Source of the DNA: Hyphomicrobiales bacterium
GTDB lineage: Bacteria > Pseudomonadota > Alphaproteobacteria > Rhizobiales > NORP267
Assembly (NCBI GenBank): GCA_030688605.1
Contig: JAUYJB010000151.1
Span: forward strand, 1-37,452
Reading direction: 5' to 3'
Length of the DNA: 37,452 nucleotides
Of this stretch, positions 1 to 6,556 are shown piece after piece. The notes under the pieces were generated by a model that worked only from the letters and a program-made list of their open reading frames with translations, was not told where the DNA came from and ran no database searches. How positions within the stretch are numbered: position 1 is the first letter of the stretch; each line of letters starts with the position of its first letter. Position numbers and translations under genes: made by a program.

Positions 1-200
1 ACCGCCACGCCCTCATCCCGGGCGATGGCCCTCGCCGCGACTGCATCCTCCATCGACGCCGGCACGAACACGCCGCGCGGCGCGATCTGGTATAACGAGG
101 CGTCGGCGGCGTAGCGGCCGCGGTCGAAGGCGCCGAACAGGGCTTCGCCGCGCACCTCGCGCCGCAAACGGCGCTCAAGGGTTGAGGACCCGGCGTCCAT
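1..200 (-). CDS. FAD-linked oxidoreductase (D-2-hydroxyacid dehydrogenase type), N-terminal fragment
   Basis: Only the first 66 codons are present; the gene runs off the left edge. The translation begins MDAGSSTLERRLRREVRG and continues through GRYAADASLYQIAPRGVFVPAS and a VAARAIARDEGVAV segment. This is the usual opening of large FAD-binding oxidases of the glycolate/D-lactate/D-2-hydroxyglutarate dehydrogenase type, just before the FAD-binding PP-loop, which lies outside the window. GGAGG about 10 nt upstream supports the ATG at 200. It is divergent from the aminotransferase gene across an AT-rich gap, which suggests shared control. Many relatives carry a C-terminal Fe-S domain; whether this one does cannot be seen. 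The exact substrate is unknown. Confidence 0.7.
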   Translation of the reverse strand, partial: MDAGSSTLERRLRREVRGEALFGAFDRGRYAADASLYQIAPRGVFVPASMEDAVAARAIARDEGVA

Positions 201-235
201 CGAGCGAAAGCCTCCAAAAAAGCCTTGACGGCCAA

Positions 236-258
236 ATTGAATTCATAATTCATTGAAT
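236..258. promoter_or_regulatory. AT-rich operator-like repeats in the divergent promoter region
   Basis: An AT-rich island in GC-rich DNA lies between the divergent FAD oxidoreductase and aminotransferase genes. ATTGAAT occurs at 236-242 and 252-258, 16 bp apart, and AATTCAT occurs in tandem at 240-246 and 247-253. A TTGACG box lies just upstream at 225-230. The spacing of the repeats suits a dimeric regulator on one DNA face, but no regulator gene is present in the window to pair with it. Function is inferred from position only. Confidence 0.35.
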
Positions 259-330
259 GGCAAGAGCATCCCGGCAACGGGACGGGCGTGGCGCCAGACA
301 GTGCCGCCGCGCGGCATGGGAGGAGCGAGC

Positions 331-1530
331 GTGCCGGCTGGGCGCCATTTCCTGCAAATTCCGGGACCGACCAACGTTCCCGACCGCATCCTGCGGGCGA
401 TGGACAGACCGACCATCGACCACCGCGGGCCGGCGTTCAAGAAGCTTGCGCGCCGCGTCCTCGACGGCATCCGCTCGATCTTCAAATGTTCAGGACCCGT
501 CTTCATCTACCCCGCGTCGGGCACCGGCGCCTGGGAGGCGGCGCTGGTCAACACGCTGTCTGCCGGCGACAAGGTGCTGATGTACGAGACCGGCCATTTC
601 GCCACGCTGTGGAAGACCATGGCGGGAAGGCTCGGCATCGACGCCGAGTTCATCGCGGGCGACTGGCGCGCGGGCGCCGACCCGGAGGCCATCGGGGCGC
701 GGCTTGCCGAAGACAAGGCCCATGCCATCAAGGCGGTGTGCGTCGTCCACAACGAGACCTCGACGGGCTGCACCACGCGCATCGACGAGGTGCGCAAGGC
801 CATCGACAAGGCAAACCACCCCGCCCTGTTCATGGTCGACACCATCTCCTCGCTCGCCTCCATGGACTACCGCCAGGACGAATGGGGCGTCGACGTCACC
901 GTCGGTTGCTCGCAGAAGGGGATGATGCTGCCGCCCGGCCTTTCCTTCAACGCGGTCAGCGAAAAGGCGATCGCCGCCGCCAAGACCGCCGGGCTGCCGA
1001 AATCCTTCTGGGCGTGGCAGGAGATGCAGGCGGCGAACGACAAGGACGTCTTCCCCTATACGCCGGCGACGAACCTCATCTACGGGCTCGCCGAGGCGAT
1101 CGACATGCTCCACGACGAAGGGCTCGACAATGTCTTCGCCCGCCATGCCCGCCACGGAGAGGCGACGCGGCGGGCGGCCAACGCCTGGGGCCTCGATATC
1201 CAGTGCCGGGAGCCGCGCCATTATTCGAACTCGCTCACCGCCGTGGTGATGCCCGACGGCCACGACGCCGACCAGTTCCGCAAGACCGTGCTCGATAATT
1301 TCGACATGTCGCTCGGCAACGGGCTGTCGAAGCTGCAAGGCCGCGTGTTCCGCATCGGCCACCTCGGCGACCTCAACGACCTGATGCTCGCGGGATCGCT
1401 TTCCGGAGTCGAGATGGGGCTGGAGCTTGCCGGCGTGCCGCATCGGCGCGGCGGCGTGCAGGCGGCGCTCGACTATCTTGCCGGCCGCGACCAGTCGGCG
1501 CCCGACCGATCGACAAACGCGCAGGAATAG
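331..1530 (+). CDS. Class V aminotransferase, serine/alanine-glyoxylate type
   Basis: A PLP-dependent transaminase of the serine-glyoxylate/alanine-glyoxylate group, 399 aa, the usual length. It has the family opening HFLQIPGPTNVPDRILRAMD with DHRGPAF, the cofactor-contact segment YPASGTGAWEAAL, and the Schiff-base lysine in GCSQKGMM (Lys196 from this start). The C-terminal GRVFRIGHLGDL is also typical. The GTG at 331 is chosen because GGGAGGAG lies 5 nt upstream and the encoded PAGRHFLQIPGP matches family N-termini; earlier in-frame ATGs at 253 and 316 have no such support. Such enzymes move an amino group from serine, alanine or aspartate to glyoxylate. The TRAP operon follows 51 bp downstream and a hydroxyacid-type oxidase diverges upstream, which fits a glyoxylate-generating catabolic route. 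The amino donor cannot be assigned. Confidence 0.85.
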   Translation: MPAGRHFLQIPGPTNVPDRILRAMDRPTIDHRGPAFKKLARRVLDGIRSIFKCSGPVFIYPASGTGAWEAALVNTLSAGDKVLMYETGHFATLWKTMAGRLGIDAEFIAGDWRAGADPEAIGARLAEDKAHAIKAVCVVHNETSTGCTTRIDEVRKAIDKANHPALFMVDTISSLASMDYRQDEWGVDVTVGCSQKGMMLPPGLSFNAVSEKAIAAAKTAGLPKSFWAWQEMQAANDKDVFPYTPATNLIYGLAEAIDMLHDEGLDNVFARHARHGEATRRAANAWGLDIQCREPRHYSNSLTAVVMPDGHDADQFRKTVLDNFDMSLGNGLSKLQGRVFRIGHLGDLNDLMLAGSLSGVEMGLELAGVPHRRGGVQAALDYLAGRDQSAPDRSTNAQE

Positions 1531-1581
1531 CGTGAAACCGTAACCAAAGACCGGAACAGAAAGAGTGGGAGGAAAATCGCT

Positions 1582-2559
1582 ATGAAACGAATGCTAGTCG
1601 CTTTGACGGCCGTCGCAGTCGCCTTGTCCGTAAGCCCCGCCCTGGCCCAGAAACTGGAGATCAAGTTCGGCCATGTCGGCAATCCGGGCTCCTTGTTCTC
1701 CATGTCGGCGGAAGAGTTCGCGCGCCGCGCCAATGAAAAGCTCGGCGACAAGGCGGAGGTGCAGGTGTTCGGCGCGAGCCAGCTCGGCACGGACGAGGAG
1801 CTGATGCAGAAGCTCAAGCTGGGTCAGGTCCACTTGGCCCTGCCCTCGACGGTCATGTCCTCGGTCGCCGACGAGTTCGGCATTTTCGAGATGCCGTACA
1901 TCATCAAGGACCGCGAGCATATGAAGCGCGTCCAGGACGAGATCGGCGAGAGCGTGTTCCAGGCCGCGGCCAAGGCCAAGGGCTATCGCATCCTCGCTTA
2001 TTGGGAGAACGGCTTCCGCCACATCACCAACAATGTGCGCCCGATCAACAAGCCCGAGGACCTGCAGGGCGTCAAATTGCGCACGCCAAGCGGCGCCTGG
2101 CGCGTCAAGATGTTCAAGCTCTATGGCGCGAACCCCTCGCCGTTGGCGTTTTCCGAGGTCTTCACCGCGCTCCAGACCGGCGTGATGGACGGCCAGGAAA
2201 ACCCCCACGCCCAGACCTGGTCAGCGAAGTTCCAGGAGGTCCAGAAATATCTCTCGATCACCGGCCATGTTTACACGCCGGCCTATGTGCTTGCTTCGGA
2301 TACGCATTTCGCCCAGCTCCCGGAGGACGTGCAGAAGATTCTGGCCGAGACCGCGCAGGAAACGCAGGCCTATGTCTATGAGACGGCGGCTGCGTTGGAG
2401 ACCGATCTGCTGGAGAAGCTGAAGGCCGGCGGAATCGCGGTCAACGAGGCGGACAAGGCCGCCTTCGTCGCCGCCTCCAAGCCGGTCTATGACGAGTTCG
2501 CCGCCACCGTGAAGGACGGCGACAAGCTGGTCGAGACCGTGCTCGGCCTCGCCAACTAG
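1582..2559 (+). CDS. dctP: TRAP transporter solute-binding protein, DctP family
   Basis: Periplasmic binding protein of a tripartite ATP-independent transporter, 325 aa. A Sec signal peptide covers residues 1-23 (MKRMLVALTAVAVALSVSPALA, then QKLEIKFGH). The DctP fold is shown by FGASQLGTDEELMQKLKLGQ, by LRTP with the family's carboxylate-binding arginine (about Arg167), and by FSEVFTALQTGVMDGQENP. The arginine implies an organic-acid ligand, which is family knowledge; the actual ligand is unknown. GTGGGAGG precedes the ATG. It is first in dctPQM, separated from dctQ by 130 bp containing a strong stem-loop, an arrangement that often gives extra binding protein relative to the membrane parts. 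Linkage to the aminotransferase suggests a substrate that yields a 2-oxo acid or glyoxylate. Confidence 0.92.
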   Translation: MKRMLVALTAVAVALSVSPALAQKLEIKFGHVGNPGSLFSMSAEEFARRANEKLGDKAEVQVFGASQLGTDEELMQKLKLGQVHLALPSTVMSSVADEFGIFEMPYIIKDREHMKRVQDEIGESVFQAAAKAKGYRILAYWENGFRHITNNVRPINKPEDLQGVKLRTPSGAWRVKMFKLYGANPSPLAFSEVFTALQTGVMDGQENPHAQTWSAKFQEVQKYLSITGHVYTPAYVLASDTHFAQLPEDVQKILAETAQETQAYVYETAAALETDLLEKLKAGGIAVNEADKAAFVAASKPVYDEFAATVKDGDKLVETVLGLAN

Positions 2560-2595
2560 CGCGCCGTCGGATCGTCCTCTGCCTTGCAACGCGAT

Positions 2596-2631
2596 GCCGG
2601 CGCACCTTCGATGTCATGAGGGTGCGCCGGC
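2596..2631 (+). promoter_or_regulatory. Stem-loop between dctP and dctQ
   Basis: A perfect 11-bp stem: GCCGGCGCACC at 2596-2606 pairs with GGTGCGCCGGC at 2621-2631 across a 14-nt loop. No T-run follows, so it is more likely an mRNA-stabilising or partial-attenuation hairpin than a full terminator. It would raise dctP message over dctQM, as is common after binding-protein genes. Confidence 0.6.
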
Positions 2632-2689
2632 CCCTTGCCGGCCGAGTATTTAGAGCGGTTCCCCCGGAAATGACGGCCTTTGGCTCCCG

Positions 2690-3199
2690 ATGCAACAGAA
2701 AATTCGCCGCATACTCGGCCGCACGCTGGAGTGGGTGCTGATCGCGCTGATGGTCGGCCTCACCGTCATCGTCATCGTCGCCGTCTTCTACCGCAAGCTC
2801 GGCGCGTCGCTGTCCTGGTATGACGAAGTCGCCTCGATCATGCTTGCCTGGATCACCTATTACGGCGCCGCGCTGGCGGCGCTGAAGCGGCGGCATATCG
2901 GCTTCGACACGCTGCTTCTGATGCTTCCCCTGCCGGCGCGGATGTGGGCGACAGCCTTGGCCGAGGCGCTGGTTCTGGCCTTCTTCGCCGCCCTGGCGTG
3001 GGCCGGCTTCGAGGTGGTCCAGGTGCTCAAGGGCGACACGCTGGTCAGCCTCACCTGGGTTTCCGTGCAATTCACCCAGTCGGTGATCCCGATCGGCGCC
3101 GCGCTGTTCATCGTCGCCGAACTGATGAGCCTGCCAGGCTACTGGCGCTACGTGCGCCAGGGAATCTCGCTCGATCACGTGGACGCGGAAGAGGACTAG
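2690..3199 (+). CDS. dctQ: TRAP transporter small permease, DctQ family
   Basis: Small membrane subunit, 169 aa. It has four hydrophobic helices: about residues 14-36 (WVLIALMVGLTVIVIVAVFY), 47-67 (VASIMLAWITYYGAALAALK), 86-107 and 127-148. The segment SWYDEVASIMLAWITYYGAA and the charged RRHIGFD loop are typical of DctQ. It forms the membrane complex with DctM and receives solute from DctP, driven by the sodium gradient in characterised family members. It ends 3 nt before dctM, so the two are surely co-transcribed. No strong ribosome site is visible before the ATG at 2690; the nearby ATG at 2670 is out of frame. Confidence 0.9.
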   Translation: MQQKIRRILGRTLEWVLIALMVGLTVIVIVAVFYRKLGASLSWYDEVASIMLAWITYYGAALAALKRRHIGFDTLLLMLPLPARMWATALAEALVLAFFAALAWAGFEVVQVLKGDTLVSLTWVSVQFTQSVIPIGAALFIVAELMSLPGYWRYVRQGISLDHVDAEED

Positions 3200-3202
3200 C
3201 CG

Positions 3203-4483
3203 ATGCTCGTCCCCGTCATGTTCCTGGCCATGGTGGTGATGATCTGCATCAACGTGCCGATCGGCGTGTCGCTCGCCATCGCCGCGATCATCGGCCTGAT
3301 CGCCACCGAAGGCATGTCGAGCCTCGTCGTCATCGCGCTCGACATGTATGGCGGCGCGACCAATTTCGCGTTGATCGCGATCCCCATGTTCGTGCTTGCC
3401 GGCGCCATCATGAACGCGTCCGGCATCACCATCCGGCTGATCAACTTCATCTCCGCGCTGATCGGCTTCGTGCGCGGCGGGCTGGCCATGGTCAATATCG
3501 GGGTTTCGCTGTTCTTCGCGGAAATCTCAGGCTCCGCGGTCGCCGACGTCGCCGCGCTGGGCTCGATCTTGATTCCGGAGATGAAACGGCGCGGTTACTC
3601 GGCACCCTTCGCCGCCGCGGTAACCTCCTCCTCCGCGTCGCTGGCGATCATCATCCCGCCGTCGATCCCGATGATCCTCTACGCCGTCTCGGCGGAAACC
3701 TCGGTCGAGCAGCTTTTCGTCGCCGGCTTCATCCCCGGCCTGCTTGGCGGGATGGGGCTGATGGGCGTCGCCTACATCTTCGCCCGCCGCTACGACTTCC
3801 CGGTCGAGGAGACCTTTAACATCAAGCGGGTGAAGGAGACCTTCGTCGAGGCGCTGCCGACCTTCCTGCTGCCGGCGATCATCATCGGCGGCATCTTCAG
3901 TGGCTTCGTCACCGCCACGGAAGCCGCCGGGCTCGCGGTCCTGGCCGCCCTTCTCATCGGCATCTACTACCGCGAGATCGATTTCAGGCACCTGAAGAAG
4001 GCGATGCTCGACGGCGGCATGCAGACCGCGGTGGTGATGATCCTGGTCGCCGCCTCGGTGGTGATGGGCGGCTTTCTCACCCGCGCCCAGATCCCCCAGC
4101 AGCTCGCCCTTCAGATGCTGGAGATCACCCAATCGAAATATCTGATCCTGCTGATATTGAACGTGTTTTTTCTGGTCATCGGTTTCTTTCTGCATTCCGC
4201 CGCGGCGATCATCCTGGTGGTGCCGATCGTCGTACCCCTGATCCAGCAGTTTGGCATCGACCCGATCCATTTCGGCCTCGTGGTGACGCTGAATCTCGCC
4301 ATCGGCCAGCAGACCCCGCCGGTGGCGAGCGTGCTGATCACCGCCTGTTCCATCGCCCGCGCCAATATCTGGGAGGTGAGCAGGGTCAATATCTTCTTCA
4401 TCGCCGTGCTGCTGGCGGTGCTGATCATCTGCACCTATGTGCCGGCGATCCCTATGTTTCTGGTGGATTTCTTCTACCGCTAG
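3203..4483 (+). CDS. dctM: TRAP transporter large permease, DctM family
   Basis: Large membrane subunit, 426 aa, with about twelve hydrophobic segments, the usual size and shape. Diagnostic stretches are IPMFVLAGAIMNASGI, the FFAEISGSAVADVAALGSILIPEM loop, IIIPPSIPMILYAVSAE, FVTATEAAGLAVLAALLIG, and the late NLAIGQQTPPVASVL. The repeated helix-hairpin segments form the two halves of an elevator-type transporter, which is family knowledge. It starts 3 nt after dctQ and ends the operon; a rhizobial-type palindromic repeat follows 70 bp downstream. Together with dctP and dctQ it imports an organic acid, probably feeding the linked aminotransferase. Confidence 0.93.
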   Translation: MLVPVMFLAMVVMICINVPIGVSLAIAAIIGLIATEGMSSLVVIALDMYGGATNFALIAIPMFVLAGAIMNASGITIRLINFISALIGFVRGGLAMVNIGVSLFFAEISGSAVADVAALGSILIPEMKRRGYSAPFAAAVTSSSASLAIIIPPSIPMILYAVSAETSVEQLFVAGFIPGLLGGMGLMGVAYIFARRYDFPVEETFNIKRVKETFVEALPTFLLPAIIIGGIFSGFVTATEAAGLAVLAALLIGIYYREIDFRHLKKAMLDGGMQTAVVMILVAASVVMGGFLTRAQIPQQLALQMLEITQSKYLILLILNVFFLVIGFFLHSAAAIILVVPIVVPLIQQFGIDPIHFGLVVTLNLAIGQQTPPVASVLITACSIARANIWEVSRVNIFFIAVLLAVLIICTYVPAIPMFLVDFFYR

Positions 4484-4552
4484 AATTCGGTCGGGAAACG
4501 GCCGTAGCAGCCTCGATTTGGCCTTCATCGCCCTGTTTCTTTCGCCTGCTAC

Positions 4553-4649
4553 AGCATGTTCCGCAAAAGTGGCAACCGGTTTTGCCAAAAGAACACGCTC
4601 AATCAAAGAGATAAGAGCGAAATCCGATTCAGTTCGAACCGAATTCGCT
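4553..4649. repeat. Rhizobial-type palindromic intergenic repeat
   Basis: The first half opens AGCATGTTC at 4553 and closes GAACACGCT at 4591-4599, around the core AAAAGTGGCAACCGGTTTTG. The second half, 4616-4649, is a further inverted repeat, AGCGAAAT with ATTCGCT. I recognise this arrangement as a repeat family scattered between genes in Hyphomicrobiales; that recognition is from memory, not a search. It marks the boundary between the TRAP operon and padR. No coding potential is seen between 4484 and 4790. Confidence 0.7.
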
Positions 4650-4674
4650 GCAGACCTCGGCGGCTGCTGACGGG

Positions 4675-4703
4675 TTGACAGCGTCGACGGCGGTAGATAT
4701 ATC
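4675..4703 (+). promoter_or_regulatory. Predicted padR promoter
   Basis: A consensus -35 TTGACA at 4675-4680 is followed after 17 bp by TATATC at 4698-4703, a plausible -10. The start codon of padR is at 4791. The predicted -10 overlaps the first inverted-repeat half-site, so a repressor bound there would block RNA polymerase. Confidence 0.5.
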
Positions 4704-4732
4704 ACGCCGTCATATATCGGACCGTCATATGT
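4696..4732. promoter_or_regulatory. Probable PadR operator with three half-sites
   Basis: GATATAT at 4696-4702 and ATATATC at 4712-4718 form a perfect 7-bp inverted repeat with a 9-bp spacer. A third related half-site, ATATGT, lies at 4727-4732, again 9 bp beyond the core of the second. Spacing of 15-16 bp between half-sites and overlap with the -10 are what an autoregulated PadR operator would show. Binding by the adjacent PadR is inference. Confidence 0.5.
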
Positions 4733-4790
4733 GAAGGCGGAGACCTCCGCCGGACGGACCTTAATCCACTGCAGGCGGAGCCCCCATTCC

Positions 4791-5330
4791 ATGAACGTCA
4801 AGACGCTGTGCCTCGGGATTTTGAACTTCGGCGAGGCGACCGGCTACGAGATCAGGAAGATGTCGCTGGAAGGCCGGTTCAACCATTTCATCGATGCGAG
4901 CTACGGCTCCATCTATCCCGCGCTTCTGCGTCTCACCGAGGAGGGGCTGGTTTCCTGCCGCGAGGAGCATCAATCGGGCAAGCCCCACCGCAAGGTCTAT
5001 TCGATCACCGAGAAGGGGCGCGCGGCGCTGCTCGCCGTGCTGCAGCAGCCGCCGCTGCCGGACAAGTATCAGTCCGAGTTTCTGTTCGTCATGGCCTGCG
5101 CGGGCCTGCTCGACCGCGACCGCATCGCCAAGGCGGTCGACGATCGCATCGCGCTGCACGACGACCAGATCGCGCGGCTTGAAGAAGCGATGCAATGCTG
5201 CGGCTCGCCCGCAAGCCGCTTCGTCATCGGCTACGGGCTGGCGGTCTATACCGCGGCGCGGCGCTATCTCGATGACGGGCGCGAAGCCGCGCTTGAGCTT
5301 GCCGGCGGCCTGCAAGTGCCGGCTGTTTGA
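4791..5330 (+). CDS. PadR-family transcriptional regulator
   Basis: DNA-binding regulator of 179 aa. The N-terminal winged helix runs from about residue 1 to 80 (MNVKTLCLGILNFGEATGYE, then SYGSIYPALLRLTEEGLVSC and GKPHRKVYSITEKGRAAL). The C-terminal half is helical (about residues 90-170) and fits the PadR dimerisation domain. The ATG at 4791 is chosen over an in-frame ATG at 4731 because it matches family N-termini and has GGCGGAG about 10 nt upstream. The 4731 codon also sits inside the putative operator. It lies 71 bp before the RND adaptor gene in the same direction, so it probably represses this efflux operon and itself, releasing on binding a toxic ligand. The ligand is unknown. Confidence 0.88.
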   Translation: MNVKTLCLGILNFGEATGYEIRKMSLEGRFNHFIDASYGSIYPALLRLTEEGLVSCREEHQSGKPHRKVYSITEKGRAALLAVLQQPPLPDKYQSEFLFVMACAGLLDRDRIAKAVDDRIALHDDQIARLEEAMQCCGSPASRFVIGYGLAVYTAARRYLDDGREAALELAGGLQVPAV

Positions 5331-5401
5331 CAACCAAGTGAAGGCAAGCTTCCTACAGCCTGACCCGTCGTTGGGCCGCGCCACAGAGGATCTCGCCCCC
5401 C

Positions 5402-6556
5402 ATGATCAAGCGTTTCGTGATTGCAGTCCTGCTCTTGGCCGTAGTGGGCGGCGGTTTCGTCGGCTTCAACTTGTTTCGCGACCGGGCGATTAAGGATTTT
5501 TTCGCCAACCGTCCGCGGCCGACGGTGACCGTCTCGACCTTCACGGTGAAACCCGTGACTTGGCAGCCGGCCATCAGGGCGATCGGTACGGTCCGGGCAA
5601 CGAGAGGCGTCGACATCGCGGTCGAGGCCGCTGGCGTCGTTGAGGATATCGCCTTCAAGGCCAATGATCGGGTCGAGAAGAACCAGCCTCTGGTCCGTCT
5701 CAAAGATGAAGTGGAACAGGCCGACCTGGCCGCGGCCCGCGCGGAAGCGCAAGTTGCGCGGCAAAATCTTGACCGCGTTCTGGAACTGCGTGAGCGCGGC
5801 GTCGGTGCGGAGGTCAGCGCGGATACCGCGACCGCCGAAGCCGCCGTGGCCGAAAGCCGTGTCGCCAGGCTGCAAGCCCTGCTGGAGCAAAAGGAGTTGA
5901 AAGCTCCGTTCTCGGGCACCATCGGTATTCCGCGCATCGATATCGGCCGGTATGTCACCCCGGGCACGATGGTAGCCACCCTGCAAGCCCTTGACAAAAT
6001 GCAGGTGGACTTCACGACGCCAGAGCAGAATCTGCCGAAACTGAGCATCGGCCAAAAGGTGCGCGCCGGTCCCGATGCGGGCGATCTCCGGCACCAAGGC
6101 ACGATCGCGGGCATCGATCCGAAGATCGATCCGAGCACGCGGCTCGTTTCGGTCCGCGCCGAAATCGGCAACGTGGAACGCAGACTGACGCCTGGACAGT
6201 TCGTGCAGGTCGACATCGAGCGCCCGGACGAGGACGGTGTGCTCGCCGTCCCGCAGACGGCGCTCGTCACCAGCCTGTATGGCGACTATGTCTATGTCGT
6301 CGATGAAGCGGCGGACGCCACGCCGGCGGAAGACGCGCCGGCGGAGCCGAAGCTCGTCGTCCGCCAGGTGTTCGTGAACGCGGGCCGCCGCTCGGCCGAC
6401 ATGGTGGAGATCGTCGACGGGATCGAGGCGGGCGCGCGCGTCGTCTCGGCGGGTCAGAACCGGCTCTCCGGCGGCACGCCGGTGAAGATCGCCGACGATG
6501 GCGCGATTGGCGACGGCCGGGGTATGGCGGTGTCCCAATCGGGGGGCCGGCAGTGA
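5402..6556 (+). CDS. RND efflux periplasmic adaptor (membrane fusion protein)
   Basis: Adaptor subunit of a tripartite efflux pump, 384 aa. An N-terminal membrane anchor covers residues 5-24 (FVIAVLLLAVVGGGFVGFNL). The lipoyl/barrel-sandwich half-motif RGVDIAVEAAGVVEDIAFKA is followed by a coiled-coil hairpin at about 100-160 (AARAEAQVARQNLDRVLELR). The second half-motif is LKAPFSGTIGIPRIDIGRYV, followed by the beta-barrel and membrane-proximal domains to about residue 355. It would bridge the inner-membrane pump to an outer-membrane channel. No outer-membrane factor gene is in the window, so a TolC-like protein encoded elsewhere must serve. The stop overlaps the next gene's GTG start (GTGA), which indicates translational coupling. 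Confidence 0.92.
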   Translation: MIKRFVIAVLLLAVVGGGFVGFNLFRDRAIKDFFANRPRPTVTVSTFTVKPVTWQPAIRAIGTVRATRGVDIAVEAAGVVEDIAFKANDRVEKNQPLVRLKDEVEQADLAAARAEAQVARQNLDRVLELRERGVGAEVSADTATAEAAVAESRVARLQALLEQKELKAPFSGTIGIPRIDIGRYVTPGTMVATLQALDKMQVDFTTPEQNLPKLSIGQKVRAGPDAGDLRHQGTIAGIDPKIDPSTRLVSVRAEIGNVERRLTPGQFVQVDIERPDEDGVLAVPQTALVTSLYGDYVYVVDEAADATPAEDAPAEPKLVVRQVFVNAGRRSADMVEIVDGIEAGARVVSAGQNRLSGGTPVKIADDGAIGDGRGMAVSQSGGRQ

